NCBI RefSeq assembly: GCF_004684345.1
Contig: NZ_CP038469.1
Coordinates: 3,720,001-3,784,000 of the forward strand
DNA length: 64,000 nucleotides
Reading direction: 5' to 3'
DNA from: Citrobacter tructae
GTDB lineage: Bacteria > Pseudomonadota > Gammaproteobacteria > Enterobacterales > Enterobacteriaceae
Under the pieces are notes generated by a model. The model worked only from the letters and a program-made list of their open reading frames with translations, did no database searches and was not told the DNA's origin. Made by a program: the position numbers and the translations under genes. Each line of letters opens with the position of its first letter. The first letter of the stretch is position 1. Of the stretch, positions 54,995 through 63,562 are shown in pieces.

Positions 54995-55388
54995 ACGCTG
55001 GCTGTTAGTGAGTGTCAGCATGCTGATACTGACCGGTATGCGCAACCCCTTTCAACCGGCAGAGGATCGTTGCCATATCGCTGAGTTATCGGCGTGGCGC
55101 TATCAAGGTGCGGTGAGTCGGGGCCCGCGCCTGATTGGCCTGGTTCAGGATGATAAGCATAAATGGCGGCGGGTCGAGCTGCATGAGACGTTGAATGGTG
55201 GCTGGATGATTTCTCAGATTTCGGCGCAAAGCGTAACCATTGAGACAGGTAAAAACTGCGAGCCGCCACGGTGGCAGTGGCAGCGACAAGGAGAGGTGAA
55301 TGAAGCGATGGATAGTCATGACGCTGATGATAATCATCCCCAGCGTGCTGGCGGGAAAAACGCAAAACGTGACGCTGGTGGTAGATGA
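54984..55388 (+). CDS. hofP: DNA-utilisation protein HofP (PilP-like)
   Basis: HofP is the PilP-like protein that would link the inner-membrane complex to the HofQ secretin. It has 134 residues, as in E. coli, with an N-terminal signal-like segment ending near LTGMRNPFQPAEDRC; the cysteine at 29 is conserved with another near residue 92 (GKNCEPP). The last 89 bases overlap hofQ in a different frame, as they appear to do in E. coli, so the overlap is not a sign of damage. Confidence 0.85.
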   Translation: MRGKRWLLVSVSMLILTGMRNPFQPAEDRCHIAELSAWRYQGAVSRGPRLIGLVQDDKHKWRRVELHETLNGGWMISQISAQSVTIETGKNCEPPRWQWQRQGEVNEAMDSHDADDNHPQRAGGKNAKRDAGGR

Positions 55389-56538
55389 TGTTCCCGTGGT
55401 TCAGGTATTGCAGGCGCTGGCGGAACAGGAAGGTAAAAATCTGGTGGTTTCTCCGGATGTCAACGGTGTGCTTTCACTGCATCTGACGGATGTACCGTGG
55501 AAGCAGGCATTCCAGACGGTGCTGAAAAGCGCCGGGCTGGTATTGCGCCAGGAGGGGAGCATCCTGCATGTGCATTCAGTGGGCTGGCAGAATGAAAATG
55601 CGGCGCGCCAGGAGAGCGAGCAGGCACGACTGCAGGCCAGCCTTCCGCTGGAACATCGCAGCATTGTTTTGCAGTACGCGGATGCCGCTGAACTGGTAAA
55701 AGCGGGTGAGAAACTGCTGAGCGCTAAAGGCAGTATGACGGTGGATAAACGCACGAATCGACTGCTGCTGCGTGATAACAAGCCCGCGCTGATTGCGCTG
55801 GAAACGTGAGTGGCGCAAATGGACTTGCCGGTTGAACAGGTCGAACTGGCGGCACACATCGTCACGATTAACGAAAAAAGTCTCCGTGAACTGGGCGTGA
55901 AGTGGTCACTGGCCGATGCTCAGCAAGCAGGGGCGGTAGGTAATATTACGGCACTTGCCAGCGATCTCTCTGTGTCCGCTGCAACTTCGCGTGTGGGGTT
56001 CAACATTGGCCGTATTAATGGTCGTTTACTGGATCTGGAGCTGTCTGCGCTGGAGCAAAAACAGCAGCTTGATATCATCGCCAGCCCACGATTACTGGCA
56101 TCTCACCTGCAACCTGCCAGTATTAAGCAGGGGAGCGAGATCCCTTATCAGGTCTCTAGTGGGGAAAGTGGCGCGACATCTGTCGAATTCAAGGAAGCCG
56201 TGCTGGGGATGGAGGTCACACCCACCGTGCTGCAGAAAGGGCGAATTAGACTAAAGTTGCATATCAGTCAGAATGTACCCGGACAGGTGCTTCAGCAGGC
56301 GGATGGTGAAGTACTGGCTATTGATAAGCAGGAGATTGAAACGCAGGTCGAGGTAAAAAGCGGAGAGACAATTGCACTGGGCGGGATTTTTTCACATAAG
56401 AATAAATCTGCGGCGGACAGTGTGCCGTTGTTAGGTGATATCCCCTGGCTTGGTTATTTATTTCGCCATGACGGCAAAGAAGATGAGCGGCGCGAGTTAG
56501 TGGTATTTATCACGCCCAGACTGGTCTCGAGCGAATAA
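55300..56538 (+). pseudogene. hofQ: DNA-uptake secretin HofQ, split by an in-frame TGA
   Basis: HofQ is a PilQ-type outer-membrane secretin required in E. coli for growth on DNA. Here the frame is intact from ATG 55300 (signal peptide MKRWIVMTLMIIIPSVLAGK) for 169 codons, then TGA at 55807-55809, then 242 open codons to 56538. The total of 412 codons equals E. coli HofQ. E. coli reads ALEQWVAQMDLP where this sequence reads ALET-stop-VAQMDLP, so tryptophan TGG became TGA. The first part holds the STN and N1 domains; the second holds the secretin barrel (GSEIPYQVSSGESGATSVEF, VPLLGDIPWLGYLF). A GTG directly follows the stop. Function is probably lost or greatly reduced. Confidence 0.88.
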
Positions 56539-56616
56539 TTTATGCATGAATAACCGTTGTTTTTGCACTGAACACGTTTCAGAGATTTGACGTGCGGGTG
56601 TATTTAGCATACAAGG

Positions 56617-56647
56617 AGTACCGATTTGAGCGTCGGTACTTTTCTTT
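56617..56647 (+). terminator. Terminator-like hairpin after the hof cluster
   Basis: AGTACCGA (56617-56624) and TCGGTACT (56633-56640) form an eight-base stem followed by TTTCTTT. It lies in the 403-base gap between hofQ and aroK, which shows no other clear feature and must contain the aroK promoter. Confidence 0.7.
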
Positions 56648-56941
56648 ACTTGTGCACCAGTAATACGCTTTGCCTTTCTGGTGGTGTGTCATTGGTTGAT
56701 TTGGCGTCATTTGGCTGCGCGATTCGTCGCCAGACCTGATGTTTGCAGGGTAGTACGCCTGCCACGACCAGAAATGCGAAAGGTTTGGTGATTTATTCAG
56801 TTGCCAAACCCGCTTGAGTATTGAGATAATTTTCAGTCTGACTCTCGCAATATCTTATGAGGTTTCAGTTCATGTCCTGCTGCGCTGAGTGTCTGCGAAG
56901 CGGGTTTACCATTAACGAATAGTCTTAGTAGTACCGAAAAA

Positions 56942-57463
56942 ATGGCAGAGAAACGCAATATCTTTCTGGTTGGGCCTATGGGTGCCGGAAAAAGCACTAT
57001 TGGGCGCCAGTTAGCTCAACAACTCAATATGGAATTTTACGATTCTGATCAAGAGATTGAGAAACGAACCGGAGCTGATGTGGGCTGGGTCTTCGATGTA
57101 GAAGGTGAAGACGGCTTCCGCGATCGCGAAGAAAAAGTCATCAACGAGTTGACGGAAAAACAGGGTATTGTGCTGGCAACTGGCGGTGGCTCTGTAAAAT
57201 CACGTGAAACACGTAACCGTCTTTCCGCGCGTGGCGTCGTGGTCTATCTTGAAACGACAATTGAAAAACAACTTGCGCGAACTCAACGCGACAAGAAACG
57301 CCCACTGCTGCAGGTAGAATCACCGCCTCGCGAAGTTCTGGAAGCGTTGGCTGACGAACGCAACCCTCTGTATGAAGAGATTGCTGACGTGACCATTCGC
57401 ACCGATGATCAGAGCGCTAAAGTCGTGGCAAACCAGATTATTCATATGTTGGAAAGCAACTGA
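56942..57463 (+). CDS. aroK: Shikimate kinase I AroK
   Basis: AroK phosphorylates shikimate at the 3-hydroxyl in the common aromatic pathway. It has 173 residues, as in E. coli. The P-loop GPMGAGKST is at residues 11-19, the shikimate-binding region includes FYDSDQEIEKRTG and GGGSVKSRETR, and the lid contains RDKKRPLL. The start at 56942 has only a weak upstream ribosome site. It begins the aroKB-damX-dam-rpe-gph-trpS superoperon. Confidence 0.97.
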   Translation: MAEKRNIFLVGPMGAGKSTIGRQLAQQLNMEFYDSDQEIEKRTGADVGWVFDVEGEDGFRDREEKVINELTEKQGIVLATGGGSVKSRETRNRLSARGVVVYLETTIEKQLARTQRDKKRPLLQVESPPREVLEALADERNPLYEEIADVTIRTDDQSAKVVANQIIHMLESN

Positions 57464-57518
57464 TTCTGGCTTAATACACTCGTCTGCGGGTACAAGTAAC
57501 TAAGGTGGATGTCGCGTC

Positions 57519-58607
57519 ATGGAGAGGATTACAGTCACTCTCGGGGAACGTAGTTACCCTATCACCATCGCGGCTGGTTTGTTTAATGAACCGGCTTCAT
57601 TCTTACCGCTGAAATCGGGCGATCAGGTTATGTTGGTGACCAACGAAACCCTGGCTCCCCTTTATCTCGATAAGATTCGCGGCGTACTTGAACAGGCGGG
57701 TGTTAATGTTGATAGCGTCATCCTTCCCGACGGCGAGCAGTATAAAAGCCTGACGGTACTGGATACGGTATTCACAGCATTACTGCAAAAACCGCACGGT
57801 CGCGATACCACGCTGGTTGCTCTTGGTGGCGGCGTGATTGGCGATCTTACCGGTTTTGCAGCCGCCAGCTATCAGCGCGGCGTACGTTTTATTCAAGTCC
57901 CGACAACCCTGTTGTCGCAGGTTGATTCCTCCGTTGGCGGCAAAACCGCCGTAAACCATCCCCTCGGCAAAAACATGATTGGTGCCTTTTACCAACCGGC
58001 TTCCGTGGTGGTGGATCTCGACTGTCTGAAAACGCTTCCTGCGCGTGAACTGGCGTCGGGTCTGGCGGAAGTGATCAAGTACGGCATCATCCTTGACGGT
58101 GAATTTTTCAGCTGGCTGGAAGACAATCTGGACGCATTACTCCGTCTGGAAGGTCCGGCAATGGCGTACTGTATTCGCCGTTGTTGTGAGCTGAAAGCAG
58201 AAGTTGTCGCAGCAGACGAGCGCGAAATGGGCTTACGTGCTTTACTGAATCTGGGGCATACGTTTGGCCATGCAATCGAAGCTGAAATGGGTTATGGCAA
58301 TTGGTTACATGGTGAAGCGGTGGCCGCTGGTATGGTAATGGCTGCTCGTACGTCAGAACGTCTGGGTCAGTTTTGCTCCGTGGACACGCAGCGCATCATT
58401 ACGCTGCTGAAACGGGCAGGCTTACCGGTTAATGGACCACGTGAGATGTCCACTCAGGCCTATTTACCGCACATGCTGCGAGATAAAAAAGTGTTAGCGG
58501 GGGAGATGCGTTTAGTGCTTCCGTTGGCAATAGGGAAGAGTGAAGTGCGCGGCGGAGTGTCGCACGAGGTGGTTCTTAACGCTATTGCTGATTCCCAGCA
58601 GGCGTAA
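57519..58607 (+). CDS. aroB: 3-dehydroquinate synthase AroB
   Basis: AroB cyclises DAHP to 3-dehydroquinate, the second step of the shikimate pathway, using NAD+ and a divalent metal. It has 362 residues. Family motifs include the NAD-binding LGGGVIGDLTGFAAASYQRG (about 104-123), VPTTLLSQVDSSVGGKTAVNHP (about 128-149), and metal ligands in LNLGHTFGHAIE and LHGEAVAAGM. It follows aroK by 55 bases. Confidence 0.97.
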   Translation: MERITVTLGERSYPITIAAGLFNEPASFLPLKSGDQVMLVTNETLAPLYLDKIRGVLEQAGVNVDSVILPDGEQYKSLTVLDTVFTALLQKPHGRDTTLVALGGGVIGDLTGFAAASYQRGVRFIQVPTTLLSQVDSSVGGKTAVNHPLGKNMIGAFYQPASVVVDLDCLKTLPARELASGLAEVIKYGIILDGEFFSWLEDNLDALLRLEGPAMAYCIRRCCELKAEVVAADEREMGLRALLNLGHTFGHAIEAEMGYGNWLHGEAVAAGMVMAARTSERLGQFCSVDTQRIITLLKRAGLPVNGPREMSTQAYLPHMLRDKKVLAGEMRLVLPLAIGKSEVRGGVSHEVVLNAIADSQQA

Positions 58608-58703
58608 CAACAAGAAAGGTCCGGCTTGCGTTGTAAAACGTAAGTCTTTTAGCTTCAGGTTATGTGCAAAGTCGTAAGCATTAACCTTTGAGTGGGGTGT
58701 TAA

Positions 58704-60002
58704 ATGGATGAATTCAAACCAGAAGACGAGCTGAAACCCGATCCCAGCGATCGTCGTACTGGTCGTTCTCGTCAATCGTCTGAACGCGATAATGAGCCGC
58801 AAATCAATTTTGATGATGTTGATCTGGATGCTGACGATCGTCGTCCAGCGCGCGCGCGTAAAGAACGTGACGAAGAGCAAGACATTGAAGAAGATTATGA
58901 ATCTGATGACGATACCGTGGATGAAGAGCGTGTAGAACGCCGTCCGCGTAAGCGTAAGAAAGCCGCCAGCAAACCTGCTTCTCGCCAATACATAATGATG
59001 GGTGTGGGCGTTCTGGTATTGCTGCTGTTGATCATCGGCATCGGTTCAGCGTTGAAAGCCCCCTCATCTCCCTCTTCCAGCGATCAGACGGCGTCTGGCG
59101 AGAAGAGCATCGATCTTTCTGGCAGTAATGCGACCGATCAGGCGAGTACAAATCAGCCTGCGGCGGGCGCTGTGCAGCCGGCTGGCAATGCGCAGCAGGA
59201 TGTTTCTCTGCCGCCGATTTCCTCTACGCCGACTCAAGGGCAAGCACCTGCTGCCGCAGAAGGCCAACAGCGTGTTGAAGTTCAGGGCGAGCTGAATAAC
59301 GCTCTGACGCAGCCGCAAGGTCAGGAGCAGGTTAACAACGTGGTAGTGAATTCCACGCTACCGACTGAACCTGCTACCGTTGCGCCAGTTCGCAATGGCA
59401 ATACGCCGCGTCAGACTGCAGCAACTGAGCCTGCTGAGCGTCACGCAACCACGCGTCCGGAGCGCAAACAGGCCGTTATTGAGCCGAAGAGCAAGCCGCA
59501 AACTACCGTGAAAGCGACGCCGACAGAGCCGAAACCTGTTGCTCAGGCGAAGAGTACTGAACCGACAGCGCCAGTCACCACGACGAAAGCGCCAGCGGCA
59601 ACGGCTGCGCCAAAAGCGACAGCAGAGCCAAAAGCAACCGTGAGTACCACACCAGCTCAGAATGCTACCCCAGCGCCAACGGCGACAACCCCTGTTGCTG
59701 GCGGTGCAAAAACGGCAGGCAACGTTGGAGCGTTAAAATCAGCGCCGTCTAGTCATTATACTCTGCAGCTCAGCAGTTCTTCTAACTACGACAACCTGAA
59801 TGGTTGGGCGAAGAAAGAGAACCTGAAGAACTATGTGGTGTATCAGACGACGCGTAACGGCCAGCCGTGGTATGTTTTGGTGACAGGCGTATATGCGTCT
59901 AAAGACGATGCAAAACGTGCGGTGTCTACGTTACCAGCCGACATTCAGGCGAAAAACCCGTGGGCGAAACCGCTGCATCAGGTTCAGGCCGATCTGAAGT
60001 AA
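58704..60002 (+). CDS. damX: SPOR-domain cell division protein DamX
   Basis: DamX localises to the division septum through its SPOR domain, which binds denuded glycan strands. It has 432 residues. The acidic, then basic cytoplasmic N-terminus (about 1-95) is followed by one membrane segment (about 96-117), a long periplasmic linker rich in Pro, Thr, Ala and Gln (about 118-345), and the SPOR domain (SHYTLQLSSSSNYDNLNGWAKK onwards, about 350-427). The linker differs most from E. coli. It lies between aroB and dam. Confidence 0.96.
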   Translation: MDEFKPEDELKPDPSDRRTGRSRQSSERDNEPQINFDDVDLDADDRRPARARKERDEEQDIEEDYESDDDTVDEERVERRPRKRKKAASKPASRQYIMMGVGVLVLLLLIIGIGSALKAPSSPSSSDQTASGEKSIDLSGSNATDQASTNQPAAGAVQPAGNAQQDVSLPPISSTPTQGQAPAAAEGQQRVEVQGELNNALTQPQGQEQVNNVVVNSTLPTEPATVAPVRNGNTPRQTAATEPAERHATTRPERKQAVIEPKSKPQTTVKATPTEPKPVAQAKSTEPTAPVTTTKAPAATAAPKATAEPKATVSTTPAQNATPAPTATTPVAGGAKTAGNVGALKSAPSSHYTLQLSSSSNYDNLNGWAKKENLKNYVVYQTTRNGQPWYVLVTGVYASKDDAKRAVSTLPADIQAKNPWAKPLHQVQADLK

Positions 60003-60119
60003 GATAGGATATGTTCTGCAATGGTTCGATGTTTCGCCCAATTGCGGGACAAAGACTAAAGCGCAGGATGCTGTCGGAGCTTTCTCCACAGCCGGAGAAG
60101 GTGTAATTAGTTAGTCAGC

Positions 60120-60956
60120 ATGAAAAAAAATCGCGCTTTTCTGAAGTGGGCAGGGGGAAAATACCCCCTGCTTGATGATATAAAACGGCATTTGCCTCAG
60201 GGCGAATGTCTTGTTGAACCCTTCGTGGGTGCCGGGTCGGTGTTCCTTAACACCGACTTTTCTCGTTATATTCTTGCCGATATCAACAGCGACCTCATCA
60301 GTCTCTATAACATCGTGAAGTCGCGTACCGATGAGTATGTGCAGGCTTCGCGCGAGCTGTTTGTCCCTGAGACCAATCAGTCTGAGGTGTACTATCAGTT
60401 TCGGACAGAATTTAACGCAAGCCAGGATCCGTTCCGACGCGCGGTACTGTTCTTATACCTGAACCGTTTTGGCTACAATGGCCTGTGTCGGTATAACCTC
60501 CGTGGCGAATTTAACGTGCCGTTTGGCCGTTATAAAAAACCCTACTTCCCGGAAGCAGAGTTGTATCATTTTGCCGAAAAAGCGCAGAATGCAGAGTTTC
60601 ATTGCCTCTCTTATGAACAGTGCATGGATCGTGCTGATATCAACTCTGTGGTTTATTGTGATCCGCCTTATGCGCCGCTTTCGGCGACGGCGAATTTCAC
60701 CGCGTATCACACCAATAGCTTTAGCCCGAAAGAGCAGGCGCATCTGGCCGAGATGGCAGAAAAGCTGGTCAGTAAGCAGATCCCGGTGTTAATTTCGAAC
60801 CATGATACGCCCGATACGCGCGAGTGGTACCGAGCGGCGAAACATTTTCAGGTCAAAGTGCGGCGCAGTATAAGCAGCAACGGCGGCACACGTAAAAAGG
60901 TGAACGAACTGCTGGCTCTGTACAAACCAGGAGTCGTAACGCCCGCGAAAAAATAA
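60120..60956 (+). CDS. dam: DNA adenine methyltransferase Dam
   Basis: Dam methylates adenine at the N6 position in GATC, which directs mismatch repair and times replication. It has 278 residues, as in E. coli. The AdoMet-binding motif is FVGAGSVFLNTDFSRYILADIN (about 35-56) and the catalytic DPPY is at residues 181-184. It lies within the aroK-trpS superoperon, so its level follows that transcription unit. Confidence 0.98.
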   Translation: MKKNRAFLKWAGGKYPLLDDIKRHLPQGECLVEPFVGAGSVFLNTDFSRYILADINSDLISLYNIVKSRTDEYVQASRELFVPETNQSEVYYQFRTEFNASQDPFRRAVLFLYLNRFGYNGLCRYNLRGEFNVPFGRYKKPYFPEAELYHFAEKAQNAEFHCLSYEQCMDRADINSVVYCDPPYAPLSATANFTAYHTNSFSPKEQAHLAEMAEKLVSKQIPVLISNHDTPDTREWYRAAKHFQVKVRRSISSNGGTRKKVNELLALYKPGVVTPAKK

Positions 60957-60973
60957 TTCTCAAGGAGATGCGG

Positions 60974-61651
60974 ATGAAACAGTATTTGATTGCCCCCTCA
61001 ATTCTGTCGGCTGATTTTGCCCGCCTGGGTGAGGACACCACGAGCGTCCTGACCGCCGGTGCCGATGTCGTGCACTTCGACGTCATGGACAACCATTATG
61101 TACCTAACCTGACTATCGGGCCGATGGTACTGAAATCGCTACGCAAATACGGGATCACCGCCCCTATTGATGTGCATCTGATGGTGAAGCCGGTAGATCG
61201 TATTATCCCGGACTTCGCGGCTGCGGGCGCCAGTATCATTACTTTTCATCCGGAAGCCTCCGAACACGTCGATCGTACTTTACAGCTGATCAAAGAGAAT
61301 GGCTGCAAGGCGGGTCTGGTGTTTAACCCAGCCACTCCGCTGAGCTACCTGGACTACGTCATGGATAAGCTGGATGTGATCCTGCTGATGTCCGTCAACC
61401 CCGGTTTTGGTGGGCAATCTTTCATTCCGCAAACGCTGGAAAAATTGCGCGAAGTCCGTCGCCGTATCGATGAGTCTGGCTATGACATTCGCCTGGAAGT
61501 CGATGGCGGCGTCAAGGTGAACAATATCGGCGAAATCGCCGCTGCGGGTGCGGATATGTTTGTCGCGGGTTCCGCGATTTTTGACCAACCTGACTACAAA
61601 AAAGTCATTGATGAAATGCGCCATGAACTGGCGAAGGTAAGTCATGGATAA
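60974..61651 (+). CDS. rpe: Ribulose-phosphate 3-epimerase Rpe
   Basis: Rpe interconverts ribulose-5-phosphate and xylulose-5-phosphate in the pentose phosphate pathway. I chose ATG 60974 (MKQYLIAPSILSAD), 225 residues, because AAGGAG lies eight bases upstream; the ATG at 60968 is too close. TIM-barrel motifs include VHFDVMDNHYVPN, DVHLMVKP, LLMSVNPGFGGQ and LEVDGGV, with the metal and catalytic aspartates. It overlaps gph by eight bases. Confidence 0.97.
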   Translation: MKQYLIAPSILSADFARLGEDTTSVLTAGADVVHFDVMDNHYVPNLTIGPMVLKSLRKYGITAPIDVHLMVKPVDRIIPDFAAAGASIITFHPEASEHVDRTLQLIKENGCKAGLVFNPATPLSYLDYVMDKLDVILLMSVNPGFGGQSFIPQTLEKLREVRRRIDESGYDIRLEVDGGVKVNNIGEIAAAGADMFVAGSAIFDQPDYKKVIDEMRHELAKVSHG

Positions 61652-62402
61652 ATTTCAGGACATTCGGGGCGTTGCTTTTGACCTCGACGGTACGCTGGTT
61701 GATAGCGCGCCGGGATTAGCCGCCGCAGTGGATATGGCGCTGTACGCGCTGGAATTACCTACTGCAGGCGAAGAGCGCGTGATTACCTGGATTGGTAATG
61801 GCGCGGATGTATTGATGGAGCGGGCACTCACCTGGGCTCGACTGGAACGCGCCACACTGCGTAAAACGATGGGCAAACCGCCCGTCGATGACGATATTCC
61901 AGCTGTTGAGCAGGTGCGTATTTTACGTAAGCTATTTGACCGCTATTACGGTGACGTTGCCGAAGAGGGGACGTTCTTATTCCCACACGTTGCCGATACG
62001 CTGGGCGCGCTGCATGCGAAAGGCCTGCCGTTAGGTTTGGTGACCAACAAGCCGACGCCGTTTGTGGCACCGCTGCTTAATGCACTGGACATTGCCAAAT
62101 ATTTTAGCGTAGTCATCGGCGGTGATGACGTGGAAAACAAAAAACCGCATCCAGACCCGCTGCTGTTAGTGGCTGATCGGATGGGGATCGCGCCTGAACA
62201 ATTGCTCTTTGTGGGTGATTCGCGCAATGATATTCAGGCAGCAAAAGCCGCTGGCTGTCCTTCGGTTGGCCTCACGTATGGGTATAACTACGGTGAAGGG
62301 ATCGACCTCAGCCAGCCAGATGTCATTTACGACAGCATTAATGACCTTCTGCCCGCACTCGGGCTTCCGCATAGCGAAAATCAGGAATTGAAAAATGACT
62401 AA
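61644..62402 (+). CDS. gph: Phosphoglycolate phosphatase Gph
   Basis: Gph dephosphorylates 2-phosphoglycolate arising from repair of 3'-phosphoglycolate DNA ends. It is a HAD-family enzyme of 252 residues. Motif I is GVAFDLDGTLVDS (about 9-21), motif II VTNKP, and motif IV FVGDSRNDIQAAKAAG. The ATG overlaps the end of rpe, and its stop overlaps trpS by eight bases. Confidence 0.97.
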   Translation: MDKFQDIRGVAFDLDGTLVDSAPGLAAAVDMALYALELPTAGEERVITWIGNGADVLMERALTWARLERATLRKTMGKPPVDDDIPAVEQVRILRKLFDRYYGDVAEEGTFLFPHVADTLGALHAKGLPLGLVTNKPTPFVAPLLNALDIAKYFSVVIGGDDVENKKPHPDPLLLVADRMGIAPEQLLFVGDSRNDIQAAKAAGCPSVGLTYGYNYGEGIDLSQPDVIYDSINDLLPALGLPHSENQELKND

Positions 62403-63399
62403 GCCCATCGTTTTTAGTGGCGCACAGCCCTCAGGTGAATTGACCATTGGCAACTATATGGGTGCGCTGCGTCAATGGGTAAACATGCAGGATGACTACC
62501 ATTGCATCTACTGTATCGTGGACCAGCATGCTATCACCGTCCGCCAGGACGCGCAGAAATTGCGTAAAGCCACGCTGGATACGCTGGCGCTGTATCTGGC
62601 GTGTGGTATCGATCCTGAGAAAAGCACCATTTTCGTTCAGTCCCACGTACCGGAACATGCACAGTTAGGCTGGGCGCTGAATTGCTACACCTATTTCGGC
62701 GAACTGAGCCGTATGACCCAGTTCAAAGATAAATCTGCCCGTTACGCTGAAAACATCAATGCCGGTCTGTTCGACTACCCGGTGCTGATGGCTGCCGATA
62801 TTCTGCTGTATCAGACCAATCTGGTACCGGTAGGGGAAGATCAGAAACAGCACCTGGAACTGAGCCGTGACGTCGCCCAGCGTTTTAACGCACTGTATGG
62901 TGACATCTTCAAAGTGCCTGAGCCGTTTATTCCGAAGTCCGGCGCGCGCGTGATGTCCCTGCTGGAGCCGACGAAGAAAATGTCTAAGTCGGATGATAAC
63001 CGCAACAACGTGATCGGCCTGCTGGAAGATCCGAAATCTGTGGTGAAGAAGATCAAACGCGCTATGACGGATTCCGATGAGCCGCCTGTTGTACGCTACG
63101 ATGTGCAGAATAAAGCGGGTGTCGCCAACCTGCTGGATATTCTCTCTGCCGTGACGGGCCAGAGCATTCCAGAACTGGAGCAGCACTTTGAAGGCAAGAT
63201 GTATGGCCACCTGAAGGGTGAGGTCGCTGACGCCGTTTCCGGTATGCTGACTGAGCTTCAGGAACGTTATCACCGTTTCCGTAACGATGAAGCCTTCCTG
63301 CAGAAAGTAATGAAAGACGGTGCAGAAAAAGCCAGCGCGCGTGCTGCACAAACCCTGAAAGCGGTATACGAAGCAATTGGTTTTGTCGCCAAGCCGTAA
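62395..63399 (+). CDS. trpS: Tryptophanyl-tRNA synthetase TrpS
   Basis: TrpS charges tRNA-Trp with tryptophan. It is a class Ic synthetase of 334 residues, as in E. coli. The HIGH-like motif is PSGELTIGNY (residues 12-21) and the KMSKS loop is at about 195-199 (TKKMSKSDDN). It is the last gene of the superoperon and is followed by a strong terminator. Confidence 0.98.
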   Translation: MTKPIVFSGAQPSGELTIGNYMGALRQWVNMQDDYHCIYCIVDQHAITVRQDAQKLRKATLDTLALYLACGIDPEKSTIFVQSHVPEHAQLGWALNCYTYFGELSRMTQFKDKSARYAENINAGLFDYPVLMAADILLYQTNLVPVGEDQKQHLELSRDVAQRFNALYGDIFKVPEPFIPKSGARVMSLLEPTKKMSKSDDNRNNVIGLLEDPKSVVKKIKRAMTDSDEPPVVRYDVQNKAGVANLLDILSAVTGQSIPELEQHFEGKMYGHLKGEVADAVSGMLTELQERYHRFRNDEAFLQKVMKDGAEKASARAAQTLKAVYEAIGFVAKP

Positions 63400-63418
63400 T
63401 TCATTCAGTGTCGTTAAG

Positions 63419-63443
63419 AACCGGGTTACGCCCGGTTTTTTTT
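63419..63443 (+). terminator. trpS terminator
   Basis: AACCGGG (63419-63425) and CCCGGTT (63431-63437) form a stem with loop TTACG, followed by eight or more T. Confidence 0.95.
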
Positions 63444-63510
63444 CGCCTGTGCTTTTCGAACAACAAAAAAATGTGAAGCGCCTCGCCGTTTGTGTATCTC
63501 GCCATTGCGT

Positions 63511-63560
63511 TATATCTTCACTTTAATGAAGATATAAATATTCAATTTACTGAAAATATA
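63511..63560 (+). promoter_or_regulatory. Two tandem palindromes upstream of yhfZ
   Basis: Site 1 is TATATCTTCA (63511-63520), CTTTAA, TGAAGATATA (63527-63536), perfect over 10 bases each side. Site 2 is a weaker copy with TTCA (63541-63544), ATTTAC, TGAA (63551-63554), extended to AAATATTCA and TGAAAATAT. Both have TTCA-N6-TGAA cores placed exactly 24 bases apart. They reach to within three bases of the yhfZ ATG and look like operators. Confidence 0.65.
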
Positions 63561-63562
63561 TA

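Noticed and set aside
54984..55388. Possible frameshift joining hofP and hofQ
   Set aside because: The 89-base overlap exists with both proteins at full expected length, and hofQ has its own signal peptide start.
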